Shown here: positions 1 through 6,599 of the stretch, piece after piece
Layout: each line of letters opens with the position of its first letter
Position numbering within the stretch: the stretch's first letter is position 1
Assembly (NCBI GenBank): GCA_015662615.1
Contig: DQTU01000004.1
Span: forward strand, 1 to 16,884
Direction of reading: 5' to 3'
DNA: 16,884 bases
Origin: Campylobacterales bacterium
GTDB taxonomy: Bacteria > Campylobacterota > Campylobacteria > Campylobacterales > QNZT01
Translations under genes and position numbers: made by a program
Notes under the pieces: model-generated
What the model saw: the letters and a program-made list of their open reading frames with translations, nothing else
What the model was told of the DNA's origin: nothing
The model's database searches: none

Positions 1-384
1 GAAGAGAATAACAAAGGTCGAGAAAAAGCATCTATTTTGTCTAACGCCTTTGAAGCACTCATCGGAGAAATTTATCTAGAGAGTGGACTTGAAGTGGCTG
101 AGAAGATTTCGCTAAATCTACTTCATGATGCTTATCCAAAAATCGACCTTGCTTCAGTTTTTAGAGACCATAAAACCACACTTCAAGAGTTGACACAAGC
201 AACAATCGGAGAAACACCTCAGTATATATTGGTGGGGTCAACTGGTCCTGACCATTTGAAAGAGTTTGAGATTGTGGTCAAAATTGCAGATAAAGAGATC
301 GCATCAGCTAAAGGTAAAAGTAAAAAAGAGGCACAACAAGAGGCGGCAAAATTAGCTATCGAAGTGCTAAGTAAGGAAAAATAG
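1..384 (+). CDS. rnc: Ribonuclease III, C-terminal part (5' end outside window)
   Basis: The reading frame is open from base 1, so the gene is cut by the window edge. The TTG at 37 is an internal leucine codon and not a start. RNase III cleaves double-stranded RNA in rRNA processing and mRNA turnover, in the cytoplasm. Visible are the end of the nuclease domain, with the conserved stretch SNAFEALIGEIYLE (its Glu is the second metal/catalytic acidic site of the family), and a complete double-stranded RNA binding domain, from about DHKTTLQEL to the helix KSKKEAQQEAAKLAIEVL. The first nuclease signature (ERLEFLGD type) must lie upstream. The TAG stop at 382-384 is immediately followed by the aroC ATG, so the two genes are very likely co-transcribed and translationally coupled. 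The assignment is secure. Confidence 0.95.
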   Translation, partial: EENNKGREKASILSNAFEALIGEIYLESGLEVAEKISLNLLHDAYPKIDLASVFRDHKTTLQELTQATIGETPQYILVGSTGPDHLKEFEIVVKIADKEIASAKGKSKKEAQQEAAKLAIEVLSKEK

Positions 385-1464
385 ATGAGTAATAGTTTTG
401 GGAAAAGATTTGTTTTTACAACTTTTGGAGAGTCTCATGGTAAGGCTTTAGGCTGTGTTGTTGATGGCGTACCGGCAGGAATAGAAATAGATGAAGCGTT
501 TATCCAAAGTGAACTAGATAGAAGAAAGCCGGGACAAAATGAGTTTGCAACTGCGAGAAAAGAGGGAGATGTTGTAGAGATACTAAGTGGTGTATTTGAA
601 GGAGTTAGCACAGGAACTCCGATAGCCATGGTTATCTTCAACACCAACCAAAAAAGCAAAGACTATACCAACATCAAAGATCTTTTTAGACCAGGTCATG
701 CTGACTTTACCTATTATCATAAATATGGAATTAGAGATTATCGAGGCGGTGGTAGAAGTAGTGCGAGAGAAACGGCGGCAAGAGTTGCAGCTGGAGCGAT
801 TGCAAAACTGATGCTAAAAGAGCTTGGCATTTCAGTTGCAAGTGGAGTTCTTGCCATAGATGGTATAGAGTGTGAAAGTCAAGATTTTAAATTTGCAAAA
901 AGTAGTCCTATTTATTCTTTAGACAAAAAAAAAGAAGAAGCTCAAAAAGAGGCAATTTTAACAGCAAAAAATAGCCATGACTCTGTGGGCGGTGTTGCAC
1001 TTGTGAAAATTAAAAACAGTCCAATTGGTCTAGGTGAGCCAATTTACTATAAAATGGATGCTCAATTAGCAGATGCTATGATGAGTATAAACGCCGTAAA
1101 AGGTGTAGAGATAGGTGATGGAACTGAAAGTTCAAAACTTACTGGCGTGCAAAATAATGACCCAATTCGTAAAGATGGATTTACTACAAATCATAGCGGT
1201 GGTATCTTAGGTGGAATCACCAATGGAGAAGATATAGATATAAAAGTCTATTTTAAACCCACACCTTCTATCTTCCAAACGCAACAAACAGTTGATATAC
1301 ACAACAACGAAGTAGAGTGTGCACTCAAAGGTCGTCATGATCCATGCGTTGCAATTCGTGGCTCAATTGTTGCAGAATCAATGGCAGCACTTGTAACTGC
1401 TGATATGTTGCTTCTAAATTTAGGTAGAAATATCAAAACTCTTAAATCGGCATATACTCACTAA
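385..1464 (+). CDS. aroC: Chorismate synthase
   Basis: AroC makes chorismate from 5-enolpyruvylshikimate-3-phosphate, the last step of the shikimate pathway, using reduced FMN. The 359-residue length is normal for the family. All three family signatures are present: GESHGKALGCVVDGVPAG near the N-terminus, GIRDYRGGGRSSARETAARV in the middle, and RHDPCVAIR near the C-terminus. The ATG directly follows the rnc stop codon with no spacer. An AAGGA at 373-377, inside the rnc coding end, gives a 7-base spacing and supports this start. The gene is followed by a 262-base non-coding stretch, so the rnc-aroC unit probably ends here, although I see no strong GC-rich terminator. Confidence 0.98.
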   Translation: MSNSFGKRFVFTTFGESHGKALGCVVDGVPAGIEIDEAFIQSELDRRKPGQNEFATARKEGDVVEILSGVFEGVSTGTPIAMVIFNTNQKSKDYTNIKDLFRPGHADFTYYHKYGIRDYRGGGRSSARETAARVAAGAIAKLMLKELGISVASGVLAIDGIECESQDFKFAKSSPIYSLDKKKEEAQKEAILTAKNSHDSVGGVALVKIKNSPIGLGEPIYYKMDAQLADAMMSINAVKGVEIGDGTESSKLTGVQNNDPIRKDGFTTNHSGGILGGITNGEDIDIKVYFKPTPSIFQTQQTVDIHNNEVECALKGRHDPCVAIRGSIVAESMAALVTADMLLLNLGRNIKTLKSAYTH

Positions 1465-1513
1465 ACTTAATAAAGTATATTATTTTTTACTCTTATACCT
1501 TTTTTATGTTTCT

Positions 1514-1726
1514 TATAGTAACATTTTACCACATAAGGTAAACTATTCTTTCATTATTTGTCTGATTAGTTTACTTATAAGAAATAGTATCTTACACTAT
1601 GACAGAAATATATTTCGTCTATCCGTTAAAAGTTAGACACCTATTTGATCCATAGGTATGAGAGAAAATGCTAGGCAGTTTTTTTATAAATCTGTAAACT
1701 GACGAAACTTTTGTAAGGAGATAAAA
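1514..1726 (+). promoter_or_regulatory. Hairpin-rich leader upstream of the small secreted protein
   Basis: The stretch 1465-1726 has no gene. A TATAGT box at 1514-1519 could start a transcript near 1526. Downstream I see a chain of short inverted repeats: TTTACC/GGTAAA (1525-1530 with 1537-1542), ATAGT/ACTAT (1584-1588 with 1596-1600), GAC-A-GAAA/TTTC-GTC (1601-1608 with 1613-1619), ACCTAT/ATAGGT (1639-1644 with 1652-1657) and CAGTTT/AAACTG (1676-1681 with 1696-1701). GGTAAACT at 1537-1544 could instead pair with AGTTTAC at 1568-1574, which can itself pair with GTAAACT at 1694-1700 close to the ribosome binding site. So exclusive alternative folds are possible. I do not recognise a known riboswitch family. 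AAGGAG at 1715-1720 serves the next gene with 6-base spacing. Confidence 0.4.
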
Positions 1727-2014
1727 ATGAAATTATTTGTTAAAACAGCTATTGCTTCTATGGCAATTGCAGGAATGGTACAAGCAGACACTATGCTTAT
1801 CGGTGTAGATGCAGGTCTTACTGTTTATGGTGCTAGATTAGGTGTTGTTGCAGGAATTACTGCTGGTAGTGGTAGAAACTATACATCATATAGTTCTGGT
1901 TCTTATTCAAAAAAATCAGCAGCTTGCCCGTCTGCAGTTGTAGCAGTATCAAATCCTTGTGCTTATGTTTGTGAGCCATGTGAAGTGATTGCTCCGCCAT
2001 GCGCAAAATACTAA
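1727..2014 (+). CDS. Small exported glycine-zipper, cysteine-rich protein of unknown function
   Basis: This 95-residue protein starts with a typical Sec signal peptide (MKLFVKTAIASMAIAGMVQA, predicted cut before Asp21), so the mature part of about 75 residues should be periplasmic or surface located. The mature N-terminal half is rich in Gly, Ala and Val and contains GVVAGITAG, a glycine-zipper-like spacing. A Ser/Tyr-rich linker (TSYSSGSYS) follows. The C-terminal third carries five cysteines, four of them next to proline (PCAY, CEPC, PPC). An odd number of cysteines would allow two disulfides plus one free thiol, or metal binding. The AAGGAG at 1715-1720 is a strong ribosome binding site. 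I recognise no family. It appears to be a single-gene unit with its own leader and terminator. Export is well supported; any function would be a guess. Confidence 0.75.
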   Translation: MKLFVKTAIASMAIAGMVQADTMLIGVDAGLTVYGARLGVVAGITAGSGRNYTSYSSGSYSKKSAACPSAVVAVSNPCAYVCEPCEVIAPPCAKY

Positions 2015-2029
2015 GGTAATGTTAAACTA

Positions 2030-2070
2030 GAAGCCAAGTCTATTTTTATATTCTCTGGCTTCAAGTTTCT
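2030..2070 (+). terminator. Terminator-like hairpin after the small secreted protein
   Basis: GAAGCCA at 2030-2036 and TGGCTTC at 2056-2062 form a perfect 7-bp stem with a 19-base AT-rich loop. It is followed by a T-rich stretch (AAGTTTCTT). It starts 15 bases after the stop codon of the small secreted protein. The long loop makes it less than classic. Confidence 0.5.
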
Positions 2071-2099
2071 TATAACTTTTTTTGTCTTATCATAAGAAG

Positions 2100-2744
2100 A
2101 TGAAAACTGAAACTTGTCCACTCTGTAAAAACAGAGATACCACCCCATTTAGTAAATCAGAAAACAGAGATTATTTTTATTGCTCTAACTGCGATTTAGT
2201 TTTTGTACCAACAGAGTATTTTATCTCACAAAAAGAGGAAAAAGAGAAATATGATCAACATCAAAATTCCACAGATAACCAAGGGTATCAAGACTTTTTA
2301 AATAAACTCCTCATTCCACTTTGCTCACACCTACCTTCACAAGCTTTAGGTTTAGATTTTGGTTCGGGTCCGGGACCTACACTTTCAATCATGATGGAAG
2401 AGTTAGGATACAAAATGGATATTTATGACTATTTTTACCATAATGACCCAAAAGTTTTTGAGAATTCTTATGATTTTATTACCACTACAGAGGTGATAGA
2501 GCACCTGCACAATCCCTATGAAGAGATTTTAAAATTATGGGCATGTCTGAAGCCTGGAGGCATTTTAGGTATCATGACTGCATTTAGACCAAGTGATGAA
2601 TCATTTAAAGGTTGGTATTATAAACGAGATTTAACCCATGTACGTTTTTTTACAGAAGCTTCATTTAACTGGCTCTCAGACAAACTAAATGCAGAAATTT
2701 TTGTACCACAAAGTAATGTTGTGATTTTAAAAAAGAGGGATTAA
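2100..2744 (+). CDS. Class I SAM-dependent methyltransferase with N-terminal zinc ribbon
   Basis: This 214-residue protein begins with a four-cysteine zinc-ribbon-like module (CPLC at residues 6-9, CSNC at 28-31) and then a Rossmann methyltransferase domain of the Methyltransf_23 type. The SAM-binding glycine loop is LDFGSGPG near residues 85-91, the middle acidic motif is TTTEVIEHLHNPYEE, and KPGG near 151 is the usual post-motif turn. The substrate cannot be read from the sequence. I chose the ATG at 2100 over an in-frame TTG at 2082, because the TTG would add six residues that do not look conserved and has no ribosome binding site. The site before 2100 (AAGAAG, directly adjacent) is also poor, so the start is not certain. 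The stop overlaps the ATG of the TetR-type gene by one base (TAATG), which implies co-transcription. Confidence 0.85.
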   Translation: MKTETCPLCKNRDTTPFSKSENRDYFYCSNCDLVFVPTEYFISQKEEKEKYDQHQNSTDNQGYQDFLNKLLIPLCSHLPSQALGLDFGSGPGPTLSIMMEELGYKMDIYDYFYHNDPKVFENSYDFITTTEVIEHLHNPYEEILKLWACLKPGGILGIMTAFRPSDESFKGWYYKRDLTHVRFFTEASFNWLSDKLNAEIFVPQSNVVILKKRD

Positions 2745-3316
2745 TGAGTAAATCAACAAGTCGTGACAAACTTTTAGATGCTACCTTTAACGAAGTTTAC
2801 ATGTATGGTTACGCTGGGTCGAGTACTGCAAATATTCTCAAAATTGCAGGTGTTCCAAAAGGTTCTATGTATCACCATTTTGCATCAAAAAAAGAGATGG
2901 TAGTGGCTATGATAAAAGAGAGATTGATTCCAAAAGTGAGAGAATCATTTTTTGTAGAGATACATGAAGACAGCAGAGCGCTTGATATCATAATATTCCT
3001 CTTTAAAAAAATAAGTAAAAATAAAATGCTTATTAAACATGGTTGTCCACTACATAAACTCATGTTTGAAATGGGCTCATTAGATGAAGAAATTACTGAT
3101 CTTTGTTATGAGGAGTTTTTACATATGCGTGATAATTTTTCTCAAATTATTGATTTAGGGATTCACCAAAAAACAATTAAAGATATAGATAGTAAATCTT
3201 TAGCAGAACATATCATCACAAACTCATGGGGAGCACTTTCAATCCCACCAAAACATTCTTCCAAAGAACAGTTTTTAAAAGATACACAACATATTATTGA
3301 CTATATCAAGGTTTAA
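2744..3316 (+). CDS. TetR/AcrR-family transcriptional regulator
   Basis: This 190-residue protein has the standard TetR layout: an N-terminal helix-turn-helix at about residues 27-46 (STANILKIAGVPKGSMYHHF), followed by the conserved FASKKEM turn and a helical ligand domain. The segment HGCPLHKLMFEMG in the ligand domain recalls the LmrA/YxaF/AcuR-like branch, which often has GCP(L/I) at this point. The start ATG overlaps the preceding methyltransferase stop by one base, and GAGGGA at 2735-2740 is its ribosome binding site. Ten bases after the stop begins a 40-base palindrome that covers the promoter and ribosome binding site of the next gene. The simplest reading is that this regulator represses the 3370-4274 genes. 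The ligand is unknown. Confidence 0.93.
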   Translation: MSKSTSRDKLLDATFNEVYMYGYAGSSTANILKIAGVPKGSMYHHFASKKEMVVAMIKERLIPKVRESFFVEIHEDSRALDIIIFLFKKISKNKMLIKHGCPLHKLMFEMGSLDEEITDLCYEEFLHMRDNFSQIIDLGIHQKTIKDIDSKSLAEHIITNSWGALSIPPKHSSKEQFLKDTQHIIDYIKV

Positions 3317-3325
3317 CTAAGTTAT

Positions 3326-3365
3326 ATTCCTTTATAATAGACCGACCAGTCTACTATAAAGGAAT
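3326..3365 (+). promoter_or_regulatory. 40-bp near-perfect palindrome: probable TetR operator over promoter and ribosome binding site
   Basis: Arms 3326-3342 and 3349-3365 match at 16 of 17 positions, around the six-base centre CGACCA. The inner core reads TAGACCGACCAGTCTA, similar in style to known TetR-family operators (two half sites around a 4-6 base spacer). The left arm contains TATAAT (3333-3338), a good -10 box. The right arm contains AAGGA (3359-3363), the ribosome binding site of the gene starting at 3370. Binding here would block the promoter. If RNA polymerase reads through from the regulator gene, the same sequence would fold as an RNA hairpin that hides the ribosome binding site. 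Initiation at the internal -10 box would omit the left arm. Confidence 0.75.
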
Positions 3366-3369
3366 AATT

Positions 3370-3879
3370 ATGTTTATATATCAGCCCTCTTTATCAAAAG
3401 AGTTAGAATACACTCTTGGTAAAATCAAAAACTTATTTGGTGTCATTCCTCCACATTGGGAATTGTTAGCTTTTATCGCTCCAAAGCGATTTGAAATGTT
3501 TATAGTAGAGATAAAATATCTACTAAACCATCCAAATATCAATCCTGATTTTTTTGCGATGTTAAGGCTCCATGTTGCTAATAAAGCGGGTTTTTCTTAC
3601 TGTAAATCTTTTAATACAAAGTTACTATTGGCAAAAGGATATGATAAAACAAGCATCAAAGAACTCAAAGAAGATATTGGGCTCATACCTTTGGATAATA
3701 GACATAAGTTCTTAGCACAAAAAGCAATTAAGGCGATGTATCAGCCCAAAGAGTTTACTTTGAAGGATATTAATGAATTAAAAGATCTATCATGGAGTGA
3801 TAGTGACATTTATGATGCAATTGACCATGCTGGTTTTTTATTTAAATTTGCAAGAATAATTAAAGCGTATAGTAAATGA
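3370..3879 (+). CDS. AhpD/carboxymuconolactone-decarboxylase-like protein with degenerate active site
   Basis: This 169-residue, all-helical-looking protein resembles the AhpD-like (CMD) superfamily. It has an N-terminal LFGVIPPHWELL segment, the region LRLHVANKAGFSYCKSFN, and a C-terminal DAIDHAGFLFKFARI helix like those of peroxidase-related CMD proteins. The family redox motif is E-x11-C-x2-C-x3-H. Here only the second cysteine (Cys78) is kept. The first is Phe75, the histidine is Asn82, and the glutamate position is Met64. AhpD-type disulfide peroxidase activity is therefore unlikely. A single-thiol role or a non-catalytic role is possible. It is the first gene under the palindrome at 3326-3365, and its last four bases (ATGA) overlap the start of the thioesterase-like gene. 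Confidence 0.7.
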   Translation: MFIYQPSLSKELEYTLGKIKNLFGVIPPHWELLAFIAPKRFEMFIVEIKYLLNHPNINPDFFAMLRLHVANKAGFSYCKSFNTKLLLAKGYDKTSIKELKEDIGLIPLDNRHKFLAQKAIKAMYQPKEFTLKDINELKDLSWSDSDIYDAIDHAGFLFKFARIIKAYSK

Positions 3880-4274
3880 AGATAATAGAATTAATTGGTA
3901 TCAAAACAGATGATAACACCCTACCCTCTCTAACGCTATGTGAAAACAATCAAAATCATATCGGTACTATGCATGCAGGTGCACAATTTATACTCGCTGA
4001 AATGGCAAGTGGTGTTTACTTATCTTCTCTATTTCCAGAACTCAAAGATAAGATTATTCCACTTATGCGTCACTCATGTATAAAATATAAAAAAACTGCA
4101 TTCGGGACGATAACTACATATCCATATCTATCAGATGAAGAAAAAGAGCGGTTTAAAACACAATTTTCAAAAAAATCAAGAGGAACCATAGAAGTAGAGG
4201 TAACCCTTAAAGATGAAGATGATGAAATTGTATCCATTGGTTCATTTACATGGTTTATACAAAAAAGAGAATGA
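3876..4274 (+). CDS. Hotdog-fold thioesterase-like protein (PaaI/DUF4442 type)
   Basis: This 132-residue protein carries the hotdog-fold thioesterase pattern NHIGTMHAGAQFILAEMASG at residues 27-46. His33-Ala-Gly precedes the long central helix, and Glu42 lies in the position of the usual catalytic acid. The following strands (SCIKYKKTAFGTITTYPYL, GTIEVEVTLKD) fit a single hotdog domain. Such proteins hydrolyse acyl-CoA or related thioesters; the substrate here is unknown. The ATG overlaps the AhpD-like gene by four bases, so the two are translationally coupled and share the TetR-linked promoter. Confidence 0.8.
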   Translation: MKIIELIGIKTDDNTLPSLTLCENNQNHIGTMHAGAQFILAEMASGVYLSSLFPELKDKIIPLMRHSCIKYKKTAFGTITTYPYLSDEEKERFKTQFSKKSRGTIEVEVTLKDEDDEIVSIGSFTWFIQKRE

Positions 4275-4317
4275 GATAAATGGTAGAATAAGGTAAAAAT
4301 TTTACAAGGAGATATTC

Positions 4318-4767
4318 ATGAAAAGCTTTCATTCCAAACTAGAAAAGTTTGCCAGAAAATGTGATGAGATTTTACTCTCTTCACAACTCAAAGGGTTGAT
4401 CGAAGAGGCAAATCAAAAAGTAGATCAAATTGAACCCAAGGATCTTTATATTGTCACTAAAGATATCATTTTGATAGATGTTAGAGAACCGGAAGAGTTT
4501 GCATCAGGTTATATCAATGCACATGAAGTGCTTACAGTTCCTCGTGGGAAGTTAGAGTTTACCGCTATTGACAAGATTGCAAAAGTATTTGGTGATGATG
4601 CAAAGATAGTCACTTATTGTCTTAAAGGACCTCGCGGTTCATTGGCGGCACTTCAACTTCACAAGATGGGATTTACCAATGTTCAAAACTTAAGTGGAGG
4701 AATTCTTGGTTGGTTAAAAGAGGGAAATACAATCCATAGTTATCTTGGGGAACTTACTTTAGTTTAA
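4318..4767 (+). CDS. Rhodanese-like sulfurtransferase
   Basis: This 149-residue protein is a single rhodanese domain (about residues 40-145) with an N-terminal helical extension of about 35 residues. The family landmarks are present: LIDVREPEEFASGYI, the active-site loop with the persulfide cysteine (Cys101 in VTYCLKGPRG), and the closing NLSGGILGWLKEG. There is no signal peptide, so it should act in the cytoplasm, moving sulfane sulfur or signalling. AAGGAG at 4306-4311 gives a strong ribosome binding site. It lies 43 bases after the thioesterase-like gene. It may be read from the same transcript or have its own promoter; the gap contains a short palindrome, GTAAAAATTTTAC at 4293-4305. Confidence 0.93.
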   Translation: MKSFHSKLEKFARKCDEILLSSQLKGLIEEANQKVDQIEPKDLYIVTKDIILIDVREPEEFASGYINAHEVLTVPRGKLEFTAIDKIAKVFGDDAKIVTYCLKGPRGSLAALQLHKMGFTNVQNLSGGILGWLKEGNTIHSYLGELTLV

Positions 4768-4788
4768 ATTTCAAAAAAAGTTAATGTC

Positions 4789-4814
4789 AAAAAGTGTATA
4801 TTTTTTCGCTTTTT
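4789..4814 (+). terminator. Possible terminator after the rhodanese gene
   Basis: AAAAAGTG at 4789-4796 can pair with CGCTTTTT at 4807-4814 (8 bp with one G-U pair) around a T-rich 10-base loop. The 3' arm itself supplies a T tract. The stem is AT-rich and weak, so this is a tentative call. Confidence 0.35.
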
Positions 4815-4876
4815 AACAAAAAATAAAATATATTTAAAATCTCCTTTTCTTCTCTAAAATTTTGACTAAACTACGC

Positions 4877-4903
4877 TAAAATTTCTTTCAAAAAATCCGA
4901 TAC
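4877..4903 (+). promoter_or_regulatory. Sigma-28 (FliA)-like promoter of the histidine kinase gene
   Basis: TAAAATTT (4877-4884), an 11-base spacer, and TCCGATAC (4896-4903) closely follow the flagellar sigma-28 consensus TAAAGTTT-N11-GCCGATAA. Seven of eight -35 bases and six of eight -10 bases agree, and the spacing is exact. The transcript would start near 4911, leaving a leader of roughly 37 bases. This suggests the kinase belongs to a motility-linked regulon. Confidence 0.5.
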
Positions 4904-4947
4904 TATTTAATCAAGCAAATTAAAACTTAGGGATAGATGGTAATTTC

Positions 4948-6381
4948 ATGAAAAATAGAGCAACAACTTTTATAGATCATATTTCTGTTGCTCGAAAAAC
5001 TGCTATACTCATAGTAGTCATCACCGCGGGTGTTCTTTTCTTTGGTGCATTTGGGCATCTTAGCCTCTATAATTTCAAAGAGAGTTATAATAATTTTTAC
5101 AAAACAAAATATGAATTTGAATTCATATTAAATCATTTTAATAGACTTTATACTATAGACAATATGAGAGAGAGCGATAAAATACAATGGTCGGATTTTA
5201 AAAAACTTGACCCAAAACTAAATCCAGATGATCAAAAAACATATAATAGACTAATCAAAGAAACAGACCAAAGTATAAATGAAGTTTTTACACTTTTTAA
5301 AGAATCTCAATATAGCCATGAATTAAAAAGTTCATTAGATTCACTTCATCAAAATTTTGCACAGTTAAGTACATTTCAACATGATCTTGCAAAAAAAGAG
5401 ATTGATTTCATAAATAAAAAGTATAACTATATCATTTGGATGATGATAACATTGACTCTATTTTTAGTACTTTTCGCTACTATTTTTACAAACTCTATCA
5501 TTAAGAACACTAGAAAATTAATTGACTCACTTTCAAATATTGCCAAGACTAAAATGGATTATTATGAAAATTTAGCAGAAAAATTAGCATATGATTATGA
5601 AGAAAAAGTAACTAAAGAGGTTATTAAAAGCAGAGAAAAAGATCAAATCATGTATCACAATGCCAGACTGGCTTCGATGGGTGAAATGATAGGAAATATT
5701 GCACATCAATGGAGGCAACCGTTAAATGCATTAACAATTTTAATCCAGAGCTTTGGTACAAAAAGTATGACTGGGAACTTAACTCAACAATTCATCGATA
5801 AACAAGTTGATGAGGGACTCCGTCTTGCAAATCAAATGTCAAATACTATTGAAGATTTTAGAAATTTTTTCTCTCCACCTCGCGAGCGTGAGTATTTTAG
5901 TCTTGAAAAATCATTAAAAGATACATTGGAGCTTGTAGAATTTTTTTGTAAAGATGAATATATAGATATCCAAGTGTTTTCCAAAGAAGACTTGAGAGTT
6001 TTTGGATACTCCAATGAATTTTCACAGGTAGTTTTAAACCTAATCAATAATGCTAGAGACAATTTTAAACTAAAAAATATTAACAATAAGAGAAGAATAG
6101 TTATAAAACTTGAGAAGAAATACAAACCTAAACCATTTGCGATAATCTCTTTTATAGATAATGGTGGGGGAATTGATCCTAAAATAAAAGATAAAATTTT
6201 TGAACCTTATTTTACTACAAAACATAAATCAACTGGAACTGGAATCGGTCTGTTTATGTCAAAACAAATTATTGAGAAGCAAATGAATGGATTAGTTACT
6301 ATGAAAAACATAGAAAGTAAAATGGGAGGAGATAAAGTTTACAAATGTGCACATTTTATTATCGCTATCCCTATAAAGTAA
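4948..6381 (+). CDS. Membrane sensor histidine kinase
   Basis: This 477-residue protein has transmembrane helix 1 at about 18-40, a predicted periplasmic helical sensor region at 41-160, transmembrane helix 2 at about 161-183, and a coiled-coil linker at about 190-235. A HisKA domain follows with the phospho-acceptor His253 in IAHQWRQPLNAL. The HATPase domain has an N box (NLINNARDNF, about 364-373), G1 (DNGGGID, 405-411), the FEPYFTTK F box and G2 (TGTGIGL, 429-435). The sensor region has no domain I recognise. The start is weakly marked: there is no good ribosome binding site, but a four-codon reading frame at 4937-4951 ends in TGA overlapping this ATG, so coupling is possible. A sigma-28-like promoter lies 45 bases upstream. 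The response regulator gene 269 bases downstream is the obvious candidate partner. Confidence 0.95.
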   Translation: MKNRATTFIDHISVARKTAILIVVITAGVLFFGAFGHLSLYNFKESYNNFYKTKYEFEFILNHFNRLYTIDNMRESDKIQWSDFKKLDPKLNPDDQKTYNRLIKETDQSINEVFTLFKESQYSHELKSSLDSLHQNFAQLSTFQHDLAKKEIDFINKKYNYIIWMMITLTLFLVLFATIFTNSIIKNTRKLIDSLSNIAKTKMDYYENLAEKLAYDYEEKVTKEVIKSREKDQIMYHNARLASMGEMIGNIAHQWRQPLNALTILIQSFGTKSMTGNLTQQFIDKQVDEGLRLANQMSNTIEDFRNFFSPPREREYFSLEKSLKDTLELVEFFCKDEYIDIQVFSKEDLRVFGYSNEFSQVVLNLINNARDNFKLKNINNKRRIVIKLEKKYKPKPFAIISFIDNGGGIDPKIKDKIFEPYFTTKHKSTGTGIGLFMSKQIIEKQMNGLVTMKNIESKMGGDKVYKCAHFIIAIPIK

Positions 6382-6425
6382 TCAATTATTGACAAAAACA
6401 AACTATTTCTCTTAAGTTAAGCCTT

Positions 6426-6461
6426 TTATTTTCATAATTATTAAATTAATTATGAAAATAA
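6426..6461. repeat. Perfect 15-bp inverted repeat between kinase and regulator genes
   Basis: Arms TTATTTTCATAATTA (6426-6440) and its exact complement (6447-6461) flank TTAAAT. It lies 45 bases after the kinase stop codon, in the 269-base gap before the response regulator. It could be an AT-only bidirectional terminator or a protein-binding site. No long T tract follows directly (the next bases are TTCATC), so I do not call it a terminator. The rest of the gap (6382-6650) holds no gene. Confidence 0.55.
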
Positions 6462-6599
6462 TTCATCAAAAGTATCATTTTTTTATCTTCCAAAAGGTAT
6501 GAAAGTTCCCATTTTATAGCTGTAATGTTAAATAATTTAAACAAATTGCTAAAAAAATTCTCTTTTCTTCATAATTTTATTAAAAAATAATAAAGTATT

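Noticed and set aside
1465..1726. tRNA gene or known riboswitch in the gap after aroC.
   Set aside because: No tRNA T-loop sequence or cloverleaf is seen, and the conserved cores of TPP, cobalamin, c-di-GMP and fluoride riboswitches as I remember them are absent.
2082..2099. TTG start for the zinc-ribbon methyltransferase.
   Set aside because: No ribosome binding site precedes it, and it adds six residues before the expected zinc-ribbon start. It is not fully excluded.
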